This document shows, piece after piece, positions 36,012 through 44,208 of a stretch of 64,000 bases of DNA. Origin of the DNA: Mayfieldus sp963781495 (GTDB lineage: Bacteria; Actinomycetota; Thermoleophilia; Solirubrobacterales; 70-9). The stretch is taken from positions 620,001 to 684,000 of the forward strand of contig CAWAFX010000002.1 of NCBI GenBank assembly GCA_963781495.1. Reading direction: 5' to 3'. How positions within the stretch are numbered: position 1 is the first letter of the stretch; the number at the start of each line of letters is the position of its first letter. Below the pieces are notes generated by a model. That model had not been told where the DNA came from. It saw only the letters and a list, made by a program, of their open reading frames with translations, and searched no databases. Position numbers and translations under genes: made by a program.

Positions 36012-37207
36012 GGGTGACCGGCACCTTGCCGGGGGCCCGATTCTAGGCGCTCGGTCCGCACCGACATCCCCAGCACGCAGGCGGCGCCGACCGCGCTCAA
36101 CAGGTCCTGGGGCGAGGAATCGCCGATCCGAAGCGGCATCGCCGGCGCGGGGGCAAACTCCGAGGCGAGGCGGCTGAGCATCCTCCCCGGTCCGACCTCG
36201 AGCAGCAGGTCGGCCCCCGTCGCCGCCTCCTGCACCGCCTCCAGGAATCGCACCGGCTCGGTCATCTGGCGGGCCAGCAGCGCCGGCAGGTCCTCGCCGG
36301 CGCCCAGCTCGGCTCCCGTTATCGTCGAGTGGACCGGCCGCGCCGGGGCGCCGAAGGTCTCCTCGGCCAGATAGCTCTCGAAGGGCGGCACGGTCTCCCG
36401 CATCAGCGGCGAGTGAAAGGCGCCGATCACCTGCAGCGGGAGCGCCCGGGCCCCGTCTGCGGCGCGGGCACGGGCGACTGCCTGCTCGACGGCCTGCACC
36501 GGACCGGAGACGACCCGGTTCAGCGGCGAGTTGAAGCAGGCGACGGTCACGTCGAGCCCGTCGGTGATGGCGGCGAAGACGTCCTCCTCGGCCTCGATGT
36601 TGGCCATCGTCCCCTCGGCGCTCGCGTGCTCGGTCATCAACTCGCCGCGGCGGCGGGCGATCCGAAGCAGCGTCGGCTCGTCGAGCGCTCCGGCCCAGTG
36701 CAGCGCGGTCAGCTCGCCGACACTGTGACCGACGGCGAAATCGGCTTCGATCCCCAGCGCCGCCATCGCCCGCAGGCCGGCGACCGAAGCGGTCACGACC
36801 GCCAGCTGGACCAGCTGGTCGGGCACCTCGTCGGAGCCCTGAAGTCCGTCGGCCTGGTCATAGACTCCCGCGGCCTCGGGAAGCAGCTCCTCGAGAAAGC
36901 CCGGACCCGAATGCACCGGCGCCCCCTGGCCGGGGAACAGAAAGCCGAGCCGCGGACGTTCGCGGGCGGTGCCGAGGACAAGGCCACGACCGAGGCGCAG
37001 CCCCTCCGGCGCCCGCTCGCTGAGCCAGCCGTCAAGCGTCTCCAGACGCCGCACCAGCTGCTCGGAGTCCGCGAAGACGATCGCCGCCCGCAGCGGACCC
37101 TCGCCGGCGGATATCCCCCACTCGCCGCCCTCCAGGAGCTCCACCACCCGGGCCGAGAGCGATTCCTCGTCCGCGGCGGCGAGGCAGATCAAGCGGGCGG
37201 CGCTCAC
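36002..37207 (-). CDS. PKS-like malonyl-type acyltransferase, stand-alone
   Basis: 401 residues, longer than FabD (about 310). The first 85 residues resemble the linker before PKS acyltransferase domains (starts LICLAAADEESLSARVVELLEGGE, ends RPRLGFLFPGQG). The core has the nucleophile elbow GHSVGELTAL, the Arg in ARRRGELM that holds the malonyl carboxylate, and AFHSPLMRE with the catalytic His; AFH points to malonyl. It loads ACP. GTG start overlaps the hotdog gene by four bases. The stop codon (36002-36004) lies in tRNA-Arg. Confidence 0.88.
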   Translation of the reverse strand: MSAARLICLAAADEESLSARVVELLEGGEWGISAGEGPLRAAIVFADSEQLVRRLETLDGWLSERAPEGLRLGRGLVLGTARERPRLGFLFPGQGAPVHSGPGFLEELLPEAAGVYDQADGLQGSDEVPDQLVQLAVVTASVAGLRAMAALGIEADFAVGHSVGELTALHWAGALDEPTLLRIARRRGELMTEHASAEGTMANIEAEEDVFAAITDGLDVTVACFNSPLNRVVSGPVQAVEQAVARARAADGARALPLQVIGAFHSPLMRETVPPFESYLAEETFGAPARPVHSTITGAELGAGEDLPALLARQMTEPVRFLEAVQEAATGADLLLEVGPGRMLSRLASEFAPAPAMPLRIGDSSPQDLLSAVGAACVLGMSVRTERLESGPRQGAGHPRP

Positions 37208-37734
37208 AAGGGAAGCTCGAAGGAGGTCAGCGCGTCGGCGCTGGTCTGGTCCATGAAGCGCGCGTAGAGCTCCTGCTCGAACTCGGCCACGGTCGTGCCG
37301 TCGTCACGGTGCAGTCGCGCCGCCATCTCGACCGTCGCCTTGCGTGGCGGGCTCTCGCCGCCGAAGATCTGCTCGACGTCGCTGATCAGGCTCGTCTCGG
37401 CGTGGATCGTGCCCGTGGCGGGTTCGCCTTGCTTGAACCGCGCTCTCGTCGTAAAGCAGACCGCGACCAGGCCGCGCCGCGTCGCGTAGGGCCAGACTTC
37501 GTCGCAGGCCAGAACCCCGCATGCCACGTCGGCCAGCGTGAACAGAGACCCGTCCTGGTGTCGGCCGTCGGGCCCGAGCAGCTCCTGCTTGGCGAGCAGG
37601 CTGATTGCCGCGGTCCCCGACGGGTCGCGCTCGAAGACGATTCCGAGCTGACGGTGCATCTGCAGGTCGCGGAGCCCGTAGAAGGCCCTGCGGGCTCGGT
37701 CGAGGACCTCGTAGGGATCGGTTATCTGCGGCAT
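37204..37734 (-). CDS. Hotdog-fold thioesterase/dehydratase-like protein
   Basis: 176 residues from ATG 37734 (MPQITDPYEVLDRARRAFYG). The hotdog core is HQDGSLFTLADVACGVLACDEVWPYATR, read as LFTLADVACG, followed by strands VAVCFTTRARF and TIHAETSLISD. These enzymes cleave or dehydrate acyl-thioesters. The catalytic residues cannot be fixed by eye. It is sandwiched between the ketosynthase and acyltransferase genes, so it probably acts on the same ACP-bound chain. Confidence 0.8.
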   Translation of the reverse strand: MPQITDPYEVLDRARRAFYGLRDLQMHRQLGIVFERDPSGTAAISLLAKQELLGPDGRHQDGSLFTLADVACGVLACDEVWPYATRRGLVAVCFTTRARFKQGEPATGTIHAETSLISDVEQIFGGESPPRKATVEMAARLHRDDGTTVAEFEQELYARFMDQTSADALTSFELPL

Positions 37735-37791
37735 GAGAATGGCTGTACAGCGGCCCCTGGAAGCATGCGCACCCCGCATGCTAGGGCCGCC

Positions 37792-38993
37792 TCAGGTGGT
37801 GAGGACGAGGACCGCGTTGTGGCCGCCGAAGGCGAACGAGTTCGAGAGCGCAACCAGACGCCCGTTGCCATTGCGCGGCTCCAGCGCCTTGGCCTCCCGC
37901 GGCACGTAGTCGAGGTCGAGCCCCTCCTCGGGCTGCTCGAGGCCGAGGGTCGGCGGGGCGGTCTTGCCGCGCAGCGAAAGGATCGTCGCCACCGCCTCGA
38001 CCGCGCCGGCGGCGCCGATCGAATGGCCGATCGCAGACTTCGTCGAGGAGACGGGGATCTGGTTCGCATGCTCGCCGAGGGCCTTCTTCAGCGCTTTGGT
38101 CTCGGAGCGGTCGTTGTCCGGCGTCGAGGTGCCATGGGCGTTGACGTAGTCGACGTCTTCGGGCCCCAGCCCGGCGTCCTGGAGCGCGTTGCGGATCGCC
38201 GTCGCGCAGACCTCCCCGCTGGGCTCGGACGCGGTCAGGTGGTAGCCGTCGGTGGTCGAGGCATAGCCGGCGACATAGCCGAGATCTCGGCCGCGCGGCG
38301 CTCGGCATCCTCGGGGCGTTCGAGGACAAGCACCCCGGCCCCCTCGCCCATCACGAAGCCGTCGCGGCGGCGATCGAAGGGCCGGCTGATGCCGGTGCGC
38401 GAGAGGGCGCCGGCGTTGCGGAACAGGGCCAGCCCGTACTCGTTCAGGCATGCCTCGGCGCCGCCTACGACCACCGCGTCGGCGGCGCCGATGCGCAGCA
38501 GCCGGACCGCGTGGCCGATCGCCTGGGCGCTCGAGGAGCAGGCGGTGGCGATGTTCGCCGTCTCGCCGCGAAACCCCTTGCGCATCGCCAGCAGTGCCGG
38601 CAGAGCATTGGGCATCGAAACCGGCACCGTGAGCACCCAGACCGCGTCGGCGCCGTCGGAATCCATTCGCGTGTGCTGGCCGTGCAGGGTCTCCAGGCCT
38701 CCGAGCGCAACCCCCGAAATGGCTGCGATCCGCGCGGGATCGTAGGGAGGGTCGTCTCCCCACGCCGCCTGCAGGGCCTCGTCTGCGGCCATCAGCCCGA
38801 GCTGGGCGAAGCGCTCGGTGCGCCGCGCCTCCTTCTTCGAAAGCAGCTCGTCGGTGTCGAACTCCTTGCAGGATGCGACGCCGTTCTCGATCCCGACCTT
38901 GCCGGCCGCCCAGTTGTCGAAAAGTGCCGCGGCCCCGATGCCGAGGGGCGTCACCGCCCCGACCCCGGTGATCGCGATCGGTTCGCCGCTCAC
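37792..38993 (-). pseudogene. FabF-type 3-oxoacyl-ACP synthase, frameshifted
   Basis: The N-terminal half reads in frame from GTG 38993 to about 38286: active-site Cys in ATACSSSAQAIG, and VMGEGAGVLVLERPEDAERR. Then one base is missing (GAGATC-TCGGC for the expected GAGATC-CTCGGC) and the C-terminal half continues in another frame with LGYVAGYASTTDG, AHGTSTPDNDRSE and STKSAIGHSIGAAG (the two His). All catalytic residues are present. Length fits the family. Overlaps ACP and lies in an operon with two hotdog proteins and an acyltransferase. Sequencing error or real decay cannot be separated here. Confidence 0.85.
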
Positions 38994-39244
38994 CGCAAGT
39001 AGCTCAACATCGCCTGCTGCGCGTCGCCCAGGGTCTTGACCCCTTCGAAGTCAGCAGGCTCGACCTCGATTGCGAACTCCTGGTGCAGGATCTGCCCCAG
39101 CTCGAAGAGGTCGAGTGAATCGATGCCCAGCTCCTCCAGGGTCGCTTCGGGTCGCATCTGCTCGGGCTCGGTGCCGAAATCGACCAGAGCCTCGTAGATG
39201 CGCATTGCGACCTTTTCCTGCGTCGGTGCGGCGGTCGGCTCCAT
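38990..39244 (-). CDS. Acyl carrier protein
   Basis: 84 residues. The 4'-phosphopantetheine site is Ser in LEELGIDSLDLFELGQILH. It carries acyl chains as thioesters. ATG 39244 follows GGAGGG eight bases upstream; GTG 39253 would add three residues. TGA overlaps the ketosynthase GTG start. Forms a mini-cluster with the ketosynthase, acyltransferase and hotdog genes, separate from any visible FAS II operon. Confidence 0.93.
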   Translation of the reverse strand: MEPTAAPTQEKVAMRIYEALVDFGTEPEQMRPEATLEELGIDSLDLFELGQILHQEFAIEVEPADFEGVKTLGDAQQAMLSYLR

Positions 39245-39385
39245 CAGATGCACCCTCCGCCGTGCCTGAGCCTGTCGAACATCTGGTTCACCGGGCTTTC
39301 ATCGGCCGCGCAGGCGCGAATCTCAAGTCCTGATCGCGGCCTGCAGGTCCGCTCCCCCTCAATGCTTTGGCTTTCTTGAGCGGTT

Positions 39386-39817
39386 TCAGGGCCCTTGCGG
39401 GTCCCTGGGCGCAACCTGCCAGAGGACGCTCATCGTCGTCACCGGATGGCCATCCTCGTCTCGCAGCGTGACCGCGGTCGGCAGCTGGGTCTCCTCGCCC
39501 TCGGCGGCCCGCGAGAGCAGCGACTCCCAGTCGCCGCAGCCGGGTTCGGCGATCGCCGTTATCGCCCCGGTCGCCGCCTTCTCGTAGACCACCTCGCTGT
39601 CGATCAGCCGCAGCCCCAGAGGACCGGCCGACTGGCCCAGCGCCGCCACCACCATCGCCCGTGAGGCGGCGTAGCCGACCGCAAACAACGCCCCGGCGTG
39701 GCGGGTCCCGACGTGGTTGTCCAGCTCGCCGCTCGAACGCTGCTCGGCGACCGCGTGGCTGGAGTCGGCCTCGAGGACGCTGGAGCTGCCGAAGGAGGCG
39801 AACGGGTCCTGGTTCAT
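39386..39817 (-). CDS. Hotdog-fold protein (DUF4442-like)
   Basis: 143 residues from ATG 39817 (MNQDPFASFG). The central helix-strand segment NHVGTRHAGALFAVGYAASRAMVVAAL and later strands VVYEKAATGAITAIAE and VLWQVAPRDP match a hotdog thioesterase-like fold (DUF4442 group), read from short stretches. It is upstream of the ACP gene on the same strand, so it likely starts the acyl-chain cluster. Function probably thioesterase; not proven. Confidence 0.75.
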   Translation of the reverse strand: MNQDPFASFGSSSVLEADSSHAVAEQRSSGELDNHVGTRHAGALFAVGYAASRAMVVAALGQSAGPLGLRLIDSEVVYEKAATGAITAIAEPGCGDWESLLSRAAEGEETQLPTAVTLRDEDGHPVTTMSVLWQVAPRDPQGP

Positions 39818-39878
39818 CCCCCAGCTTTCGCTGGCCCGGGACCGCTCCCTGCCGCGCACCCCGCCTGCACGCGGTCGC

Positions 39879-40652
39879 TCAGGAGCGGACGAAGACCGGC
39901 GTCCCCAGCGGCACGCGGCGAAACAGCGTCCGCATCGTCTCGTCGGTGGCGCGGATGCAGCCGTGCGAGGCGGCGAACCCGACCGGGCCCGGGGTGCCGT
40001 GGATCGCGATCCGGTCGCCGCCCAGCCAGCCGACCGGCAGGTGCTCCTGGTGGCCGGAGAGGGCAAGCGCGCAACAGCCGTAGTAGGGGCTCTGGTCGAA
40101 GGTCAAGGCGTCGGTGATCGCGAAGCGCCCCAGCGGGGTGGTGCTGCCGGTGGCGCCGACCGTGACCGTGTAGGTGCCCATCAGCCGCCGTCCGTAGCGC
40201 AGCTGCATCTGGCGTTTGGCGAGCAGGATCCGCAGCGAGTAGCGGGTCCAGTAGAGCTTCATCTTGGCGACGTCGAAGCTCACCCATCCGAGCCTGCCGT
40301 CTGGCCGCAACGACGTGCTCACCCCCAGCCAGGAGCCGCGCCGGCGCACCACGCCGAGCACCCGCGGCGACCCGAACTCGGTCCTGGCGCTGAGCTCCTG
40401 GACCACCTTTCCCCCCGGGCTCGCGTAGAGCGGCAGCCGGGCGCCGGTCAGCAGCTGGACGATCGGGAAGTACGGGCCCTGCGACGGCTGGCGCGCCAGG
40501 CTCGGGGTCGGACCGGAGGCCCGGTGGACGACGGCCTTGCGCGCGACTGTCGCCGTGCCGGCGGCCGGATCGCCGCCGCCCCCGCAACCGGCGGCGGCAA
40601 TCGCCACGGTCGCGAGGATCGTCGCGCTTGCTGTCAGGGCTCGTGGCTTCAT
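39879..40652 (-). CDS. L,D-transpeptidase (YkuD) lipoprotein
   Basis: 257 residues. Lipobox IAAAGCG at about 22, so lipid-anchored. The YkuD core is GRFAITDALT, GDRIAIHGTPG and SHGCIRATDE with the catalytic Cys and two His. A bacterial-SH3-like segment (LYASPGGKVVQELS) precedes it. Makes 3-3 peptidoglycan cross-links or attaches proteins to peptide stems. Length is usual for the family. Probably a separate unit. Confidence 0.92.
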   Translation of the reverse strand: MKPRALTASATILATVAIAAAGCGGGGDPAAGTATVARKAVVHRASGPTPSLARQPSQGPYFPIVQLLTGARLPLYASPGGKVVQELSARTEFGSPRVLGVVRRRGSWLGVSTSLRPDGRLGWVSFDVAKMKLYWTRYSLRILLAKRQMQLRYGRRLMGTYTVTVGATGSTTPLGRFAITDALTFDQSPYYGCCALALSGHQEHLPVGWLGGDRIAIHGTPGPVGFAASHGCIRATDETMRTLFRRVPLGTPVFVRS

Positions 40653-40683
40653 CCAGGCCTGCCTCCCGGGACCGGTTGCTCAG

Positions 40684-40772
40684 CGGAGAGGGAGGGATTC
40701 GAACCCTCGAGAGAGCTTGCGCCCCCTACTCGCTTAGCAGGCGAGTGCCTTCAGCCACTCGGCCACCTCTCC
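40684..40772 (-). tRNA. tRNA-Ser (anticodon GCT)
   Basis: 89 bases with the long variable arm of serine tRNAs: acceptor GGAGAGG pairing with CCTCTCC plus G, anticodon loop CTGCTAA with GCT, and T arm GAGGG-TTCGAAT-CCCTC. Reads AGC and AGU. Confidence 0.96.
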
Positions 40773-40839
40773 GGGCGCAGGGCGATTTTAGGTGCCGGGC
40801 GCGGCGTTGGCCGCCGCAACACGGAGATAGGCTCGCCCC

Positions 40840-42048
40840 GTGCCCGTATCTGAGCAGTCCCACGCCCGCTATGAGGAGATCTTTGCCGAGGTCGAGGCTC
40901 CGTTTGCCTTCGTCGACCTCGACGCGATGTGGTCCAACGCCGGGGACATGCTGCGGCGGGCGGGTGGAAAGCCGATCCGGATCGCCACCAAGTCGATCCG
41001 CTGCCGGGCGCTGATCGAGCGCATCCTCGCCCGCGACGAGCTCTTCAGCGGCCTGCTGACCTTCACCCTGCCGGAGACCCTGTGGCTCGCCGACCACGGC
41101 TTCGAGGACCTCGTCCTCGCCTATCCGACCGCCGACACCGATGCCCTGGCCCAGCTCGCCGTGCAGAGCGCCGCCAACCCCGAGGCGGCGCCGGTGCTGA
41201 TGGTCGACTGCCGTGAGCACCTCGACCTGATCGATTCGGTGCTCGGCAGCGGCGCCGCGCCGGTCCGGGTCTGCATGGACGTCGACGCCGGCTGGTGGCC
41301 GATGCGGGGCAGGCTCAAGGTCGGCCCCAAGCGCTCGCCGGTGCACAGCGTCGAGCAGGCGGTCGAGCTGGCGCGCGAGATCCAGCGCCGCCCGCAGCTG
41401 GAGCTGGTCGGGATCATGGCCTATGAGGGCCAGATCGCCGGCGTCGGCGACCGCCCGCCCGGGCGCCGCCTGCGCGGCGCCCTGCTGCGCTTCATGCAGC
41501 GGCGCTCGATCAAGGAGCTGCTGCTGCGCCGGGGGCGGATCGTGGTCGCGGTCCACGAGTCGGCACGGCTGGAGTTCGTCAACGGCGGCGGCACCGGCAG
41601 CCTCGAGGAGACCGCCTCGGACCCCTCGGTTACCGAGCTGGCCGCGGGCTCTGGCTTCTACGCCCCGACCCTGTTCGACAACTACTCGAGCTTCAGCCTC
41701 ACCCCGGCGGCCGGGTTCGCGCTGCCGGTGGTGCGAAAGCCGGCGGCCGGGGTCGCGACGGCGCTGGGCGGCGGCTATCTCGCCTCCGGGCCCGGTGACG
41801 AGGCCCGCCTGCCGCGGCCCTGGCTTCCGGCCGGCCTGCGGCTCGACCCCGAGGAGGGGGCGGGCGAGGTGCAGACGCCGCTGCTCGGAGACCCGGCGGC
41901 CGAGCTGGGGATCGGCGACCGGGTCTACATGCGCCACAGCAAGGCGGGCGAGCTCTGCGAGCGCTTCTCCTCCCTTCACCTGGTGCAGGACGGGGAGATC
42001 GTCGACGAGGTGCCGACCTATCGCGGCGAGGGCCGGACTTTCCTTTAG
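40840..42048 (+). CDS. PLP-dependent alanine racemase-fold enzyme (D-threonine aldolase/amino acid deaminase-like)
   Basis: 402 residues from GTG 40840. The N-terminal barrel has VDLDAMWSNAGDM, RIATKSIRC with the PLP Lys and LVGIMAYEGQIAGVGD; the C-terminal beta domain includes VRKPAAGVATALGGGYLASG and IGDRVYMRHSKAGELCERF (metal-site His and Cys as in D-threonine aldolases). It could be an amino acid racemase, aldolase or deaminase; the substrate is unknown. Convergent with the lactone oxidase, one base apart. Confidence 0.85.
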   Translation: MPVSEQSHARYEEIFAEVEAPFAFVDLDAMWSNAGDMLRRAGGKPIRIATKSIRCRALIERILARDELFSGLLTFTLPETLWLADHGFEDLVLAYPTADTDALAQLAVQSAANPEAAPVLMVDCREHLDLIDSVLGSGAAPVRVCMDVDAGWWPMRGRLKVGPKRSPVHSVEQAVELAREIQRRPQLELVGIMAYEGQIAGVGDRPPGRRLRGALLRFMQRRSIKELLLRRGRIVVAVHESARLEFVNGGGTGSLEETASDPSVTELAAGSGFYAPTLFDNYSSFSLTPAAGFALPVVRKPAAGVATALGGGYLASGPGDEARLPRPWLPAGLRLDPEEGAGEVQTPLLGDPAAELGIGDRVYMRHSKAGELCERFSSLHLVQDGEIVDEVPTYRGEGRTFL

Positions 42049-43380
42049 CTAGGCGCCGAGGACGCGATCGGTGTACGCGTTGCGGAAAGTGCGGTCGGGG
42101 TCGAGCCGGTCGCGAGTGGCGGCGAATTCGGCCCAGCGCGGGTAACGCCGGGCCAGGGTCTCGTGGGTCTGGGAGTGACGCTTTCCCCAGTGCGGGCGCC
42201 CCTCGCAGGAGTCCATGATCTCCTCCACCGCCTCGAAGTAGGGGCGCCACTCCATCCCCCGGTACTGGTGCACCGCCACGTAGGCGGTCGGCCGTTCGTA
42301 CGCCGGGCTGAGCAGGGCGTCGTCGGGGGCCACGACCCGGCACTCGATCGGCATCGCCACCTCGAAGCGGCGCCTGCGGATCAACTCGAGCACCCGCCGC
42401 ACGACCTCGGGCCCGCGGTCGCGGGGCAGCGCGTACTCCATCTCGGTGAAGCGGATGCGGCGCTCGTTGGCGAAGATCCGGTAGCTGCGGTCGAGGCGCT
42501 CGCCCTGCGACATCATCCTCGCCGCGCCCGCCGAGAGGTGCGGTATCAGCGCCGGGCGGCGGCGGGTCAGCCGCAGCGCCAGGTCGCCGACCGTGTTCTC
42601 GATCACCACGTCGCTGACCCAGGCGCTGACCCGTCCCCGCGGGCGCGGCGGCTGCTCGGAGCGGTTGCGCTCGATCGTCAGCGCGGTCTCGGTGTAGGGA
42701 AAGACGAAGAACTCGAAGTGGTCGTTTGCCCGCGCCAGCTCCTCGAAGCGCCCCAGCACCTCGCCGAGCGGCCGCGGGGTGTCGGCCCGGTGCAGGGTGA
42801 AGGCTGGGACGGTGCGCAGGGTCAGCGAGTAGATCGCCCCCAGCGCTCCGAGCCCGACCCGCGCCGCGAGCAGCTGGTCGGGGTCCTGCTCGCGGCTCAG
42901 GATTCGCAGCTGGCCGTCGGCGGTCACCAGCTCGATCGCCTCGACCTGGGCCGAGAGGTTGGGCAGCTCCGAGCCGGTGCCGTGGGTCGCGGTTGAGACC
43001 GCTCCGGCCAGGGTCTGGCGGTCGATGTCGCCGAGGTTCTCGAGCGCCAGCCCGTGCTCCTGCAGGCGCTCGTTGAGGTCGGCGAGCACGATCCCGGCCT
43101 CCACCTTGACCAATCCGCTCGCCACGTCGACCTCGAGCACCCGGTTCAGGGCCTCCAGCCGCAGCATCACGCCGTCGGTCAGCGCCGCCTCGGTGAAGGA
43201 GTGCCCGCTGCCGGCCGCCCGCACCGTCTGGCCGCCGGCGGCGGCGCGCACCACACAGTCGACCAGCTGCTCCCGGCTCCGCGGGCGCTCGATCGCCGCC
43301 GGACTGCAGCTCTGGTCGCCGGTCCAGTTGCGCCACACCTGGGTGCCCGCGGTGGCCGGCCGGGTCGCAGTTCGCTCCAT
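42049..43380 (-). CDS. FAD-linked sugar-1,4-lactone oxidase (ALO/GULO-like)
   Basis: 443 residues, VAO-type flavoenzyme. AAGSGHSFTEAALTDG carries the His that in the family is covalently linked to FAD; SLAGAVSTATHGTGSELPN-like segment (read TLAGAVSTATHGTG) continues the FAD domain. The C-terminal ALO part ends RPHWGKRHSQ, the family active-site segment, and FRNAYTDRVLG. Oxidises an aldonolactone, for example L-gulono- or D-arabinono-lactone, using O2 or another acceptor. Cytoplasmic. Confidence 0.93.
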   Translation of the reverse strand: MERTATRPATAGTQVWRNWTGDQSCSPAAIERPRSREQLVDCVVRAAAGGQTVRAAGSGHSFTEAALTDGVMLRLEALNRVLEVDVASGLVKVEAGIVLADLNERLQEHGLALENLGDIDRQTLAGAVSTATHGTGSELPNLSAQVEAIELVTADGQLRILSREQDPDQLLAARVGLGALGAIYSLTLRTVPAFTLHRADTPRPLGEVLGRFEELARANDHFEFFVFPYTETALTIERNRSEQPPRPRGRVSAWVSDVVIENTVGDLALRLTRRRPALIPHLSAGAARMMSQGERLDRSYRIFANERRIRFTEMEYALPRDRGPEVVRRVLELIRRRRFEVAMPIECRVVAPDDALLSPAYERPTAYVAVHQYRGMEWRPYFEAVEEIMDSCEGRPHWGKRHSQTHETLARRYPRWAEFAATRDRLDPDRTFRNAYTDRVLGA

Positions 43381-43414
43381 CGCCCAAGCCTAGCCCCGGC
43401 GTACGGGGACGCGA

Positions 43415-44101
43415 CTAGGGCCCGGTGTTCAGGGTCCAGCTCAGATCGACCCGGTAGACCTGCCGGTGAGCGAGTTGCTGCGCGGTCCCCGGGGCCGCGA
43501 GCCGCAGGCTCGAGCTCGAGAACCCGGTGGTGGCGAAGGTGCCCATCCCCCGGCCCGCGCCGGCGGCGACGATCTTGCTGGGAGCCTTCGGAGGCGCGTC
43601 GACGAAGCAGCCGCTGTTGCACTGCTGGGCGGGTGCCGAGCCGCTGCTGCTGCCGACCGGAGTGAACCCGGCACCGCGGCTGTCGAGCATCAGCGAGTCG
43701 GCCGGCAGGGTGGAGCCCCCGGGCACGAACGCCGGGCCGCTCAGCGAGCCGCAGCTGGCCAGCGGGCAGTACTGGCGCAGGACCGGGCTGTGCCCCGGGC
43801 TGTCGTCGCCGCTCACCGTCAGGCCCCATCCCTCGGCGGTGCCGCTGGCGTCGGTGACGGCGAAGTTGGTCATCTTGCTGCTTATCGCCTGCGACTCGCC
43901 GTTGAGGGTCAGCGACGGGACGTCGGTCACGCCGGGCGGCTTGCCGAAGCCGATCGGGCCGGGGATGACCGAGAACTGGGTCGTGTCGCCGCTGGTCTCG
44001 GCCCCGGCCGAAGCGGGCATCGCCGCGAGGGCAAGCAGGGCAGCGGCGACGAGCACGCGGGCGCCGCGCCTGCGTCGTGGCAAGACGTTTCGATGCATCA
44101 C
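43415..44101 (-). CDS. Exported WxL-like protein A
   Basis: 228 residues. Signal peptide about 1-33. The rest is one WxL-like domain: GWGLTVSGD (W92-x-L94) and C-terminal YRVDLSWTLNTGP (Y216-x5-W222-x-L224), the two motifs of WxL cell-wall-binding domains. Four conserved Cys (QYC..CG and CNSGCFVD) occur in all four proteins here. Last gene of the cluster; a 107-base gap separates it from protein B. WxL domains bind peptidoglycan noncovalently in Firmicutes; here that role is inferred. Confidence 0.75.
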   Translation of the reverse strand: MMHRNVLPRRRRGARVLVAAALLALAAMPASAGAETSGDTTQFSVIPGPIGFGKPPGVTDVPSLTLNGESQAISSKMTNFAVTDASGTAEGWGLTVSGDDSPGHSPVLRQYCPLASCGSLSGPAFVPGGSTLPADSLMLDSRGAGFTPVGSSSGSAPAQQCNSGCFVDAPPKAPSKIVAAGAGRGMGTFATTGFSSSSLRLAAPGTAQQLAHRQVYRVDLSWTLNTGP

Positions 44102-44208
44102 TTACCTGTATCGGCGCCTACGCAGGCAGGAGACGCCGGCTGGACGCATCGGTGACGAAAACAGCGGAGGCAGATGCCCGAAATCGACGCAGACGGGCGA
44201 AGGGGGCC

